A DNA stretch of 64,000 nucleotides, taken from Eutreptiella sp. 'Long Island Sound 2002'. Lineage: Eukaryota > Euglenozoa > Euglenophyceae > Eutreptiales > Eutreptiaceae. Under the pieces are notes generated by a model. It saw only the letters and a list, made by a program, of their open reading frames with translations, was not told where the DNA came from and did no database searches. Positions 1 through 9,800 of this stretch are shown here, piece after piece. Made by a program: the position numbers and the translations under genes. Where the stretch lies: NCBI GenBank assembly GCA_964036045.1, contig OZ038388.1:30525759-30589758 (forward strand). The letters run 5' to 3'. Position 1 is the stretch's first letter. Every line of letters starts with the position of its first letter.

Positions 1-84
1 CCTCCCCGCATCCCATCTGCCCGTCCCTCCGCACGCCCCTGGCCCCCTGCCCCTAGCGCTCCCCGCTCCTGCTCCTGCCCGGCC
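1..84. other. C/T-rich edge sequence, no gene seen
   Basis: Low-complexity pyrimidine-rich sequence directly after the stop codon of the minus-strand reading frame that ends at 85. It is probably the 3' flank of the NLR-M coiled-coil ORF. No motif is recognisable. Confidence 0.4.
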
Positions 85-360
85 CTACGCGTCGCCACCG
101 TACCGCCCCACCCGCTGCAACAGCTCTCGCAGCATGTGGACCCTGTGCTTCTTCCCCTTCTCCCGGGGACAGTCCAGGCGCACCCCCGGGAGCGCCACTC
201 CCAGCATCCTCCTCCACCGCCCCTCATCCATCTCCGGCCCCCTTTCCCTGGGCCTCCCCGCCCTGCCGACCAGGTCACTGAAGGGGCGGGGCCCCCTCTT
301 CTCCCGCCTTCCCCTCGTCTTCCCCGCCCACTTCACGTAGCGGGCCAGCTCCGCCACTTC
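85..360 (-). pseudogene. C-terminal piece of NLR-M coiled-coil ORF, cut off by Gyp-A
   Basis: About 90 codons of basic, tryptophan-containing protein, beginning AELARYVKW and ending GRYGGDA before a stop. Its upstream part lies 12.9 kb away at 13269-15420. Removing Gyp-A and one copy of the CTTC target duplication joins GWTEGEV to AELARYVKW in frame, which shows that the two pieces were one ORF. The composition (many K/R, a WRRMLG segment) suits a nucleic-acid-binding tail of a gag-like or ORF1 protein, but I recognise no named domain. The identity as an ORF1-type protein of a non-LTR element is inference from the neighbouring RT fragment on the same strand. Confidence 0.6.
357..360. repeat. 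Gyp-A target-site duplication, left copy (CTTC)
   Basis: CTTC stands directly before the TGTTGTGG end of Gyp-A and again at 13269-13272 directly after its CATAACA end. With an extra A it could be read as 5 bp (ACTTC). The interrupted minus-strand ORF is restored in frame when one copy is removed. Confidence 0.8.
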
Positions 361-416
361 TGTTGTGGTTTGTTTCTTGGGAACTCGACTGCACTCTTGT
401 GCCTCTTTGTTTCTCA
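361..416 (-). repeat. Gyp-A left (3') LTR, outer fragment
   Basis: These 56 bases are identical to the first 56 bases of the right LTR (12982-13037). The LTR then breaks off and resumes at 3165-3410 beyond the nested insertion. Joined, and counting the 15-bp duplication once, the left LTR is 287 bp, exactly the length of the right one. Confidence 0.93.
402..416. repeat. 15-bp target-site duplication of nested retroposon, left copy
   Basis: CCTCTTTGTTTCTCA here is repeated exactly at 3165-3179, flanking the 2748-bp insertion. The uninterrupted right LTR has the sequence once. A duplication this long is typical of target-primed (non-LTR) insertion rather than LTR integrase or most cut-and-paste transposases. 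Confidence 0.92.
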
Positions 417-807
417 CACCCAGGAAGGGCACACCACAACGGGGAGACCAGCGCCGCCCCAGCCCCACCAAACACCCCAACACACACCACCGAAGCAAAC
501 ATCGGACGCCATACGGGACACACCAGCGCACGCCCACCGGCCACCGGAAACCACACGGAGAACGGAGGGCACACCTACACGGGGAGTACGGGCCACACCC
601 ACAGAGGAAGCCGCAGGGAACGCCGCCGCACGGCGCACCACCACGCCCTCACCACCAGGCGACGACTCCAACCAGGCACCGGAAGAGGACGAAACCACGG
701 CCGCGGCACCCACGGCTACGGACCCCCAGAGGACACGGGACCAAGGCACCGGCCCCCAGGGAGGGCAACCCCACGGACCGTCACGCGACCACACCATGGG
801 CTAAAAG
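417..807 (+). other. T-depleted segment (possible intron or retroposon body)
   Basis: In 421-780 I count about 7 T in 360 bases, with A, C and G all abundant. Open frames here are a by-product of the missing T and show no conserved motif. It ends ...CTAAAAG at 807, an AG immediately before the PPi-PFK coding match, which fits a 3' splice site. No gene is called. Confidence 0.6.
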
Positions 808-1455
808 GGCCGGGCTGCGTTACCGTCGCGGTTTGACGCAGAGTACTGCTATGCACTTGGATTGACGGCCGGGGGCTTGATCTCAGCTGGCCTCACGTCC
901 GTGAGGGCGTCCGTCACCAACCTGTTGCGTCCAGTGGAGGAATGGCACTGCGGCGGCACGCCGATCCCGTCCATGATGAATTTCGAGCGCCGCAAGGGGA
1001 AGTGAAAGGCTGTGAACGATCGCGAAGGCCTTGGTGCTGCTGGACGGTGCCCCCTTCAAGGCCATCTCCGAGCGCCGTGACGACTGGAAGAGCCAAGATT
1101 ACTACCGGTGCCCCGGACCCCTGCAGTTCAGCACCGGAGATATGGACATCCCCCTGACCCTGAAGTATGAGCTCATCCCCCGGCGGCACCGACCCGGACC
1201 CTCATGTCCCTGCCAGCGCAGCCGAGCTGCAGTGCAAGCCTTTCGCCACTCAAACAGCGTTCGGAAGCCACCTCCACCGTCCGACTCCTGATTTCTGTTT
1301 GTCTGCCTTGGAGAAGGAACGTCTTCCTACACCCCGAGTACGCCTGCCTGTCAGCGGGGCCCGGTGAAGATTGAGTCCATGGGTGAGAGTCAGCGTGCAC
1401 GCCCCAAGGACACCGTGATCATTCAGTAGAACTTCCCGAAGACCTACCCGACCCA
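808..1455 (+). pseudogene. Fragment of pyrophosphate-dependent phosphofructokinase (PPi-PFK)
   Basis: PPi-PFK interconverts fructose 6-phosphate and fructose 1,6-bisphosphate using pyrophosphate in cytosolic glycolysis. The translated segment starts GRAALPSRFDAEYCYALG, runs through TNLLRPVEEWHCGGTPIPSM and MNFERRKGK, and resumes after a frame change with KALVLLDGAPFKAI and YYRCPGPLQF. This order matches the C-terminal part of plant and protist PPi-PFK subunits (LPS-FD...LG, VTNL..PV..W..G..P...MM, Y R.PGP.Q). Breaks: an in-frame TGA after ERRKGK, a 4-base insertion in the next 20 bases, later frame changes, and another stop before NFPKTY near 1430. The second half (SALEKERL ... NFPKTY) suggests a further domain, as in tandem or fused PPi-PFKs. 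It lies inside a retroposed insert, so it is a retrocopy or transduced fragment. Confidence 0.75.
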
Positions 1456-2720
1456 CACAGGCCAGGCTGACCTCCACTGACCCACCGCGGCACCACGCGA
1501 GACCACGGCACACCGCACCACAGCGCGCCACAGAGCAACGCACCACAGCACGACGCGACGCGACGCGGCACAGAGCGGCACAGCACGACACAACTGACCC
1601 TAACCTGAGGGACTAACCGAAGCCAGCCACCGCACACCCAGGAAGGCGCCGCGCCACCACGCCACACACCAGCACCGCAAGCCACACACGGGGCCACAGC
1701 GCGCCAGGCGACAACGGTGACGGACCACCCAGAAGATTACAGCCGGCACCGCAGAGGGGTAAGGACACGAACAGCCCCAGCCCCCTAACCCAAAACCACA
1801 AGCAGCCGCCTGGCGCAGCCGCCCAGCCGGCAGAGCCAGGACCTAACCCAGCAAGAAAGAGCGCCGAGCCCACCGTGTACAAAGCCCACCCGACCCATGG
1901 GGCCGGAACGTGACCACACAGAACGCAACTGAAGACAGCAGTCCGGAAGACAACACTGAATGCAGGCCAGTGCGTGCGCCAGCCCAGGGCAGGCAGAGGG
2001 AGGAACAGGCAAGCCCCCCCCCCCCCCCCCCAAAAAAAAAGGAGGGGGGAAGGGGAAAAGGCACGAAAACAGCCCACAGCCGCCAAACCGCCCGCCAACA
2101 CTACCACAGGCGGCCAAGCCCCCCCCCCGAAGGCAACGAAAAAAAAAAAAAAAAAGAGGACCCCCACAGAGGCACAGGGGGACCACCCACCCAAAACCGG
2201 CAACACCAAGCCAGTAACAGCGGACCACGGGGAAAAGGGACACGGAAAATAGAAAAAAAAAAAAAAAACAGAGAGCCACCAGCCCAGCCCGAAAGAAAGG
2301 GGATGGAGGGACAGGGACCACAAAGCCAAAAAAACAAAAAAAAAAGAAAAGAAAAAACCAAAGCGAAAAAAAAAAACACACCCCGACAACCCAGCCAAGA
2401 AGGGCTGGGCACAGGCGAGACCCAGGCCCAGCACACACGCCCACACCGCGCGCCGGAACCGGAAACGGCGGGGGGCAAGCGGGGCGCCCACGAAACCACA
2501 CACGTCCCAAAAGCAGGCCAAAACCGAAGCCCAACCACGAACACCACAAACAGCCGACACTAGAGGGACAACACCACAAACCGTGCCCAAACACACCCAC
2601 CCAAGACCCCAGCCAGGACTGGCGGGGTAAACAAAACCCGCACCCAACCGCCAACCGGACCCAAACACAAACGCCACACGACAGTAGGAAACCCAGTGCC
2701 CACAGCCCGGGCACTGAGGC
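1456..2720 (+). other. T-poor low-complexity segment with long C and A runs
   Basis: T is again nearly absent over most of the segment (none in 1501-1560). It contains C18 (2014-2031) followed by A9, A17 (2139-2155) and further A runs near 2250 and 2340-2370. Apparent long ORFs on both strands are compositional. I see no conserved protein. Confidence 0.55.
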
Positions 2721-3164
2721 AGCCCGTGCCATGCAGGTGACCCGGCCAAACGAGATCCGGAGACCGGGGGTAAGGCTGCATCCTAAGGCCTGCGCTGCTT
2801 TGGGACTCGAGGCGGAGCGTGCGACACCCAAGCGCCTCGGAACGCTAGTACCAAGAACGTGCATGCACGCCTTGGGAACGGGATACGCCAGGAAGTCCGG
2901 TGAACCCCTAGGGATCCGCCCAAAGGAGGGGACGTGCGCAAGCACGGGGGCACACCCTCCCGGCGAGACAAGCATGTCACGCTGGCGGCGATCAGCCCTC
3001 CCGGCGTAGCCCGGGGCCGCTTTGTTGGGGGCCAACAGACAGGTCTAGCGGGAAGTAAGCCGCCTCCCCTCTTCACGCGCGAAGCCTCTTCCTGTTCGTC
3101 ACAGGGGCGACGCCAGGGGGAACCATGGGGCGCCTCTCCACGACCGAGTGCACCTACCTACCTA
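2721..3164 (+). other. 3' part of retroposed insertion with ACCT tail
   Basis: Ordinary base composition returns here. I recognise neither a protein nor an RNA gene. The last 13 bases are (ACCT)n, directly against the target duplication, like the short tandem tails of some non-LTR elements. Confidence 0.55.
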
Positions 3165-3410
3165 CCTCTTTGTTTCTCAAAATCCGAAATCCAAAATCCC
3201 AATCGACAAACCTCGCAGGATCTTTAGACGGGGCACCAATAATAACACAATCTCGAAGACATAAACCCTGTTCAAAGATCGAAGTATCTTACAGCGCTCA
3301 TTCACAGTTGGCATTCGATGCTTCTTTATTATTCACAGACTGTCAGCGCGATTGCGACTGCGACTTGCGATTTGCGCGCTGCTGCGCTGCTGCTGTTCGA
3401 AGCCATAACA
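3165..3410 (-). repeat. Gyp-A left (3') LTR, inner fragment
   Basis: Continues the LTR broken at 416. The first 15 bases are the second copy of the target duplication. Against the right LTR I find two substitutions (near 3331 and 3350) and no gaps. It ends CATAACA at 3410, so on the element's strand the LTR is TGTTATGG...CCACAACA. Confidence 0.93.
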
Positions 3411-3413
3411 CTA

Positions 3414-3423
3414 CCCCCCCTTT
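3414..3423 (-). promoter_or_regulatory. Gyp-A polypurine tract
   Basis: On the minus strand AAAGGGGGGG stands three bases before the TGTTATGG start of the 3' LTR. This is the expected place and composition of the plus-strand DNA primer. Confidence 0.8.
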
Positions 3424-3963
3424 GAGACCTCGAAGAGGTCTCACTCACCTGGGCGGGCATCACAATGTCGAATACAGAGCAGGCCCAGAGAAAAAAAATT
3501 TTTTGGGCCTCGACATGTGTTGGCTACAGAAGCATAACAGTGGACCAATCCTGGTCGAAACAGTGGACCAATCCTGGTCGAAACTCACACACCGAGGTGC
3601 AGTCATGGTACACCCGTCGTCAGCGCCTCATTCACACGCCGTGTTCGACTCTGCCACGGCTGTGGCTCTCGGCGGAAGCTGCAGAAGACAACCTCGCCAG
3701 GCACACTGCACGGGCGCTGTACCCGCAGCAAGGCTGTGGGCACGTCGAACCATAACATACCATAACATTGGGCACAGGTATCGAAGCTGGATGCTCAGCA
3801 GACCAACAGGCCTACACATCTGTCAGCTCGACAGGACATATGAAGGCAGTCGATACCATTAATGGCATCCAGACTGTCGAATAAGCCATTACTTGGCATC
3901 CAGACTGTCGAATAAGCCATTACTTGGCATCCAGACATGTCGAATCAGCACAGACATGTCGAA
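3424..3963 (-). repeat. Gyp-A 3' untranslated region with short tandem repeats
   Basis: No gene is seen between the extra ORF and the polypurine tract. The segment holds several short direct repeats: GTGGACCAATCCTGGTCGAA twice near 3540-3583, a unit of about 32 bp beginning GGCATCCAGACTGTCGAATA twice with a partial third near 3862-3940, and ACATGTCGAATCAGCA twice near 3940-3970. Confidence 0.6.
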
Positions 3964-6833
3964 TCAGCAGTCCTTGCCCCACGTGAACGTGTATGAACGA
4001 TCCACCGGAAGTCGACATACTTCATGCACTTCCTTCAGTGTCTCGACGCCAGCCATGAACTTGAAGGTGTCATGACCCGTGTAGTGTCGACGGATATCAC
4101 TGTCGAGGGCACGCTTCTGAATCAGGATACCAGATCGATGGTTCAGCAATCGAAGGTTGGGATCACCAGGTCGGTCGTCGACGGGGCACTTGTACTGGAA
4201 TACGAAGACATGTTCACGGGCAAGCGCTCGAAATTGTCCAGGTCCCAGTGTTTGCGCCCTGGTCGAATAGAAGTCCCAGAGGCTCGACGGTTTCCAAACG
4301 TCCTCACGCCACAGATCGGCCCGATTGGTGGCCTCGAAGGAACATTCGTCATGTCGACCAGTAGTCCATCGATAGGTTTCCTTCGATCCAGTACCAGCGG
4401 CCATGCTGTGGTAGAACTGACCAGTTCGCGTATCGACTCGCCACCACGGCGTGTCGGCAATCGAAAGTCGTCGTACGACAATGACGGCGCTGATGTCGTC
4501 CACTTCAGGGCCGAGGGCATATCGGTCGACGATCTCAAGCATGTCGGTTCGAGAACCTTCTTCTTGGAGTCGACCGAGGTGTTGATGGACATACTGACCA
4601 TCAGCGAGGGAACTCTGCAGAGCGAATCGAACCGCTTCTGCAGTCACAAGGCTCGAAGCCGTGTCAACAATGACCGCTTCGAGGACTTGGTCTCGGCAGC
4701 TGACCTTGCGTCGATGTGCAGCCTTAAAGTCATCGTGGATCGGTGTGAGGTACTTGAAGAACGGGATGTCGAAGTGGTGCTGATAGGCGTTCGACTCCAT
4801 CGACAAAAACCGGTGATCGAGGGGGTCCGGGTGGAACGGATCGCTCGCAGGCGAGTCGGTTTTCTCGATCTCCTCCCGTTCGTCAGTATAGACGTCCCTT
4901 CGAAACTTGACCGCTCGACGCCAATGTTGTCCATCTTCGTATCCGGCCTGGAAAGGGGACATGAGGTATGTTGAGGTACCCAGGCGTCGAACCAATTCGG
5001 GGGCATCCACGAAAGGGAAAAGATTGGCATACTCTTCATTCGATGAGTGAAGGGCAGCAACTCGTCGGATCGCCTTATCGAAGTCGTGGTACCCGAGCCG
5101 TCTGGGTCCAGTCTGGTAGATCGTCGCCAACTGGACAAGGTCGATGGGGGCGCCTGGTGCGACGGCGTTGTACGCATAGGGTTCGATCTGTTCTCCGAGT
5201 CGAAAGTACTCCTGGAGCTGGACCGCAAGGTCCTCTGTTCGATGTGTCGCACTGATCATCGCCTGCTTCAGCTTGTCGAAGGAAGCCTGGTGGACAAGGT
5301 CGATGGGGGCGCCTGGTGCGACGGCGTTGTACGCATAGGGTTCGATCTGTTCTCCGAGTCGAAAGTACTCCTGGAGCTGGACCGCAAGGTTCTGTGTTCG
5401 ATGTGGAGCGCACCCATACCGCTTATACCCAAGTCGAGAGGTGCCTCGAAGGCCGCGCAGTTGGTGTCGGCGAATAAGCAAATCGACTTTGTACGCAAGG
5501 AAGGGGGCCAGTCGAAGAGCCAGTCGTTCGCCTGGCAAACCTTTTGAAGATCACGGATAACTCCCATGATCGAAACGGCAACGGGAGCTTCTCGTCTCAT
5601 CCTTTCGTGGGTCCAGAAGCGTCGATATTTGAAGATCAGGTCGATTCCATTGGCGACGTTTATCAGGTCGTCGATTCCCGAGATCTCTGGATGCATGCGG
5701 TTGAGTCGAGCAATTTGACTCGGCAGGGTATGGTCGGTGAGGCCTTGTCGGAATCCCCAATCGAGCTCTTCGTCATAATGTCGCCATGCGACGAGGGCCG
5801 CTCGAAAGTTCTGACAAGCCACTTCGATTCTTGTATACCACTGGTATCCCGGCTTACCAACAAGATTTCCACGCTCATCGAAAGATGTGTCAGGGGCGCT
5901 TCGAGCCAATTCGTAAGAGAATGGTGCGGTTCGTCCCCAACTGTCGATGCAGATGGTCTTGCCTAACTCGGAAATGGCGGCATTTGCCTTCGACACGACT
6001 TCATAATGTTTCTCGTTCAGGAACGTGTGCGGTTTTCGAAGGCCAGCCATGGTACTCGACTTAATAGTGAGTACCGATGGTTCGAGCTTAGTGTATTCCG
6101 TCTTCATCGGATCATCCTCATGTGTCCCAAATCGATAGGGTGGCTTCAATCCGGACGTGCCCAAGTGTCGGAGTTCGTCGATGGTCTCGATTTCATGATT
6201 GTACTGCGGCATGTTATAGGGCTGCCACTTCGACTCCGGCACCGGCACAGAATCGTAGCTTGGTGGTGCTGTCGACCACGCGGGCTCGTAAGGATATTCT
6301 TCTTCGTCGTCCGACTCGCGTGGCCAGGGTTCAGCGTCGTAGTTGTGGTCATCGTCGTGGTAATACGAGTCGGATTGGTGCGTTCGAGTAGAAGCTTGTG
6401 TTTTCGGGGCATTCAAATGCCAGGATTGGTCGACCCAATTGTCTTCGACTTTCGGCTCTCCGGTACCCGGATCCTCCCTGGATGACCTTGATGTCCAGGT
6501 GTTCGGCCTCGATGTCCAAGAACTGTCGACCCATCCGGGCGCTCCCTTGCCTCCTTTTGACGGGCCTCCTTTTCCTTTCGAGCTCCCAGCATATGCGGAC
6601 TGGCTGTAGTTCGGCGGTTCGAATGGATTGAGAGGTCGACTCGGACGAGTTGGCGCTGATGCTACCGACAAGCAGCGGCCAGTTGAAGTCGTCCTTGCTG
6701 AGGGTTCGATCGCGTCAACATCGATGACGTTCGACGGTGTCGCTCGAGAAGGCGGAGGTCGAGAGGAAGTTCGGGGCGTCCGGGATGTAGTACCATAGGC
6801 GGAGGCTCCGGTGATCGACCCGGAACCTCGCAT
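3964..6833 (-). pseudogene. Extra ORF of Gyp-A, downstream of integrase; function unknown
   Basis: About 950 codons on the gag-pol strand, starting with an ATG 50 bases after the integrase stop, in the place where env sits in some gypsy elements. The first half is in one frame (6833 to about 5410), the second in another (to the TGA at 3964), so there is a frameshift near 5410. Residues 1-200 are low complexity, rich in S, P, Y and acidic residues. A globular region follows with segments such as PGYQWYTRIEVACQNFRAAL and FKYRRFWTHERMRREAPVAV. The second half contains SRDLW-like, tryptophan-rich and acidic segments. I see no signal peptide, no transmembrane segment and no known enzyme motif, so an envelope role is not supported. 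A 55-bp piece of pol is embedded in it (see 5133-5405). Confidence 0.6.
5133..5405 (-). repeat. 114-bp duplication flanking a 55-bp copy of pol
   Basis: About 114 bases (5133-5246) recur at 5292-5405 with two or three differences. Between and overlapping them, 5241-5295 is identical to 9399-9453, which encodes QASFDKLKQAMISATH at the RT/RNase H junction. The joins share GATGTG and TGGAC, so short homology lies at both. This is the pattern expected from template switching during reverse transcription. Confidence 0.85.
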
Positions 6834-6882
6834 GAGTTTTTCGAAAAACCACGCTGCAGAGAAGAGTAAGGGTGTTACTCAG

Positions 6883-9800
6883 TTACTCAGGGTGGAGTCG
6901 AAGGAACGAAAGGTACACAGGATACTCCTCTAGAGCCTTGCTCGACTCCCAAGACCATGTGTCGTCATCCCAGTCACAACGGTACAGGAATGTGCGGCGC
7001 TTTTTAGATCCCACTCGACGTCTAGCCACAATCTTGACAAGTTGAGGAGATTCTCCAGTTTTGACAGGGGGCATCGGAAACTCCCACAACGGCTGTCCCT
7101 CTCGATGGACGTAGGGTTTTATGCTGTCTCGATTGAAAACTCGCAACCCATCGAAGGGGGCAGGGATGTCCAGTTTGACATTCTCGCCCTTGTTCAGTAC
7201 CTCGAGTATTTTGTAAGGGCCGCACCAGACAACATCGAGTTTCGGTTTATGTCGATATTCCGGCACCAACACCCACCATCGTTCACCGACTTCAGGCACT
7301 CGAACGTGTCGGTCCATTTGCAGGACCACATGCATCTGGCGTCGACGTTCCTCGGCAAGCATTGCACGCACAGAATCGAAGGTACATTCTGCTCGTTGCA
7401 TGTAATCATTCACGGTCGATGGTCCATGTGCATGAGAAGTCATTCGGGGAAAATCCAATGGAAAATGGGGTGTTCGTCCTTCATCTATCTCGAACGGGGA
7501 TAGTCGAAGACTATTGGATGTCAGGTTGTTGAACTGGATTTCGGCGAACAGGAGGTCGACATCCCACTTGTTGTTGCCGAAGATGCCGTGTGTACGCAGG
7601 CGCCGGAGGATGGACTGATTGCTGCGCTCCGCCAGGCCATTGCCTCGAGGGCGGTTGGCCACTGTTTGATGCATCTCAATCTTGAAGCGCTGGGCCAACT
7701 CCTTCCACGCCTGAGACTCGAACAGCTTGTCTCGGTCAGAAACAATTTGTCGAGGGCATCCTTTCAATCGAATAACCTCACGTAGGAACACATAGATGAG
7801 GTCGTCGGCTGTCATATCCTTGCGACAAGGGATGAACATTCCACGCTTGGAGAATCAGTCGACTGCAGTCATGATGGCGTCATGGCCCCTTGTGGTCGGC
7901 GGCAATCCCGAAACCCAATCGATGGACACACTGTGCCATTTGGTGTCGGGCACCGGCAATGGTCTTGGCACTCTGGCGGTGTCGACTCGTCTTGATTTTG
8001 CCGCTTGACAGACATCGCAACTTAGTATGTATCGCTCGACATAGTGTCGAAGGTGTGAACATACGTAGTCGCGCTTAATCAGGGCCATGGTTCGAAGGAC
8101 TCCTGAGTGGCCATAGAACTCCGACTCGTGATACATAGCCACAATCGACGTAACCAGCGTTCGGGGGACAAGCACACGTTTGCCCATCGTCGACAAATGG
8201 AAGAATTTGCCATCATCGAAGGACAACTTGGCATCTCGAAGCTGGTGTCGTGCCGCAGGGCTTCGAATCGCGAGTTCGTAGATGTGCTGCGTCCGTGGGT
8301 CCTCTCGATAGGCTGCCGCCCACACAGCTGTCGAAGTCAAGTCTTTGCACTGATAATGTCGATGTGCTCGGCGGTGTGTACCCTTAAGACTCGAAGGGTA
8401 CGGCGTGTTCGACCCAACCTTCGGCAAGGGAACTGATTGCAACGTGCCGTCACGGTGACGTCGACAGCGAATCAGTTCCGCCATGGTTGGAGCATATCGA
8501 AGTTCATTGCCAAAGGTGACTTGAAGGGGACGATCAATGCTTACATCGGGGAGGTCGTCGGTGTCGGTAGACGCGTCTGGTTCATTGCCAGCCTCATCGA
8601 GATGCATGTCTGGTTGGTGTAAATTCTCAGCCATGATGTCGTCCGATGGTGCTGGTTCCAGTCCCAGGTCTTCCGGCTCAGCAGTTGTCGCGCTCGACGG
8701 TAGCGGCTCCAGGTCCTCCGGCTCGACGGCGGGATCGGTGTCAAATTGGAGGGCTGGTTCCGCAAGCTCATCTGCGTCAAGTTCCTTCCCAACGGAGCGT
8801 CCGCTTCGTAGTGAAACGTACAGGTGGTCGTACTGCTGGGGCCACACCTCGTCATGAGAGAATGAGTCTTCGAGTACATGTAGGAACTCATCGACAGGTT
8901 CTCCTTCCGGTGAAGCCCAATCTTCGACCAGGGGAATTGCGAAAGCCCGTGTACGTGTGGCATTTTCGATATGCATCAACTGCCGCGAAGTTGAACGGGA
9001 GCAGGCGTCTGCCGCAGTGTTCTCGAGGCCCGGCACGTACCACAACGTCAGGTTGTATTCCTCGAGGAATTGGGACCATCGTGCTTGCCGTGGTGTCAAC
9101 GGTCAAGGACAGGTCTTGAGATATCGAAGGCTTTCGTGGTCAGTGTGCACGTGCACCTGCTGCGGTCCTCGAAGTAGGTGAAACCATTGTTTCAAGGCTA
9201 ATACGATGGCCAGCAACTCCTGTTCTCGAATCGGGTATCGAGTTTCGGCAGGCTGCATTTTCCGCGACATGAAGGCAATAGGTCGAAGATGTCCCTTGTA
9301 CTTCCCATGCGCACATCGTTGCGCCAGCGTAGCACCCACGCAGTCTTTCGAAGTGTCTGTGTACAGGTGATACGGCTGTCGGGGGTCGATAGCACTGAGA
9401 TGTGTCGCACTGATCATCGCCTGCTTCAGCTTGTCGAAGGAAGCCTGGTGGACGGCTGTCCATTCCCACTCGAAGTCTGCCTTAAACATTGCAGTCAGAG
9501 GGGCTGCGACAGCTTGGAACCCTTCGACAAACTGCTGGTAAAATCCACACAATCCAATGAACTGTCGAACTTCATGGACCGTAGTTGGTGGAGGCCAACC
9601 TCGAATGACCTTGATCTTTTCGGGGTCCATGTGTACTCCATCTTGGTCGATGATGTATCCGCAGAAGGGCACTCGACTCTGAAAGAATGTGGATTTATCG
9701 ATGCAGGGGAAGAGCTGGTGCTTACGGAGTAGTTCATGTACCAGGTCGAGGTGTCGTTGGTGTTTGTCCGCATCCTTCGAGAAGACGAGGATGTCGTCAA

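Larger units (their letters stand above)
417..3164 (+). mobile_element. 2748-bp retroposed insertion in Gyp-A LTR, carrying a PPi-PFK fragment
   Basis: The insertion is bounded by a perfect 15-bp duplication and ends on the plus strand in a short tandem repeat, (ACCT)n, at 3152-3164, as expected of a product of non-LTR machinery. It has three parts: a segment almost free of T (417-807), a decayed coding stretch of pyrophosphate-dependent phosphofructokinase (808-about 1455), and a second T-poor segment with long A and C runs (to about 2720), then about 440 bp of ordinary composition. No RT ORF is present, so it is non-autonomous or a retrocopy. The T-poor flanks could be introns, which would make this an unspliced transcript copy, or could belong to a retroposon family. 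Confidence 0.8.

Noticed and set aside
1785-3035. Minus-strand ORF of 416 codons rich in Phe, Gly and Cys
   Set aside because: It is the reverse of A- and C-run low-complexity DNA (poly-F, poly-G) with no motif; an artefact of missing stops.
3964-6833. Envelope glycoprotein
   Set aside because: No signal peptide, transmembrane anchor, cleavage site or cysteine pattern is visible; position alone is not enough.
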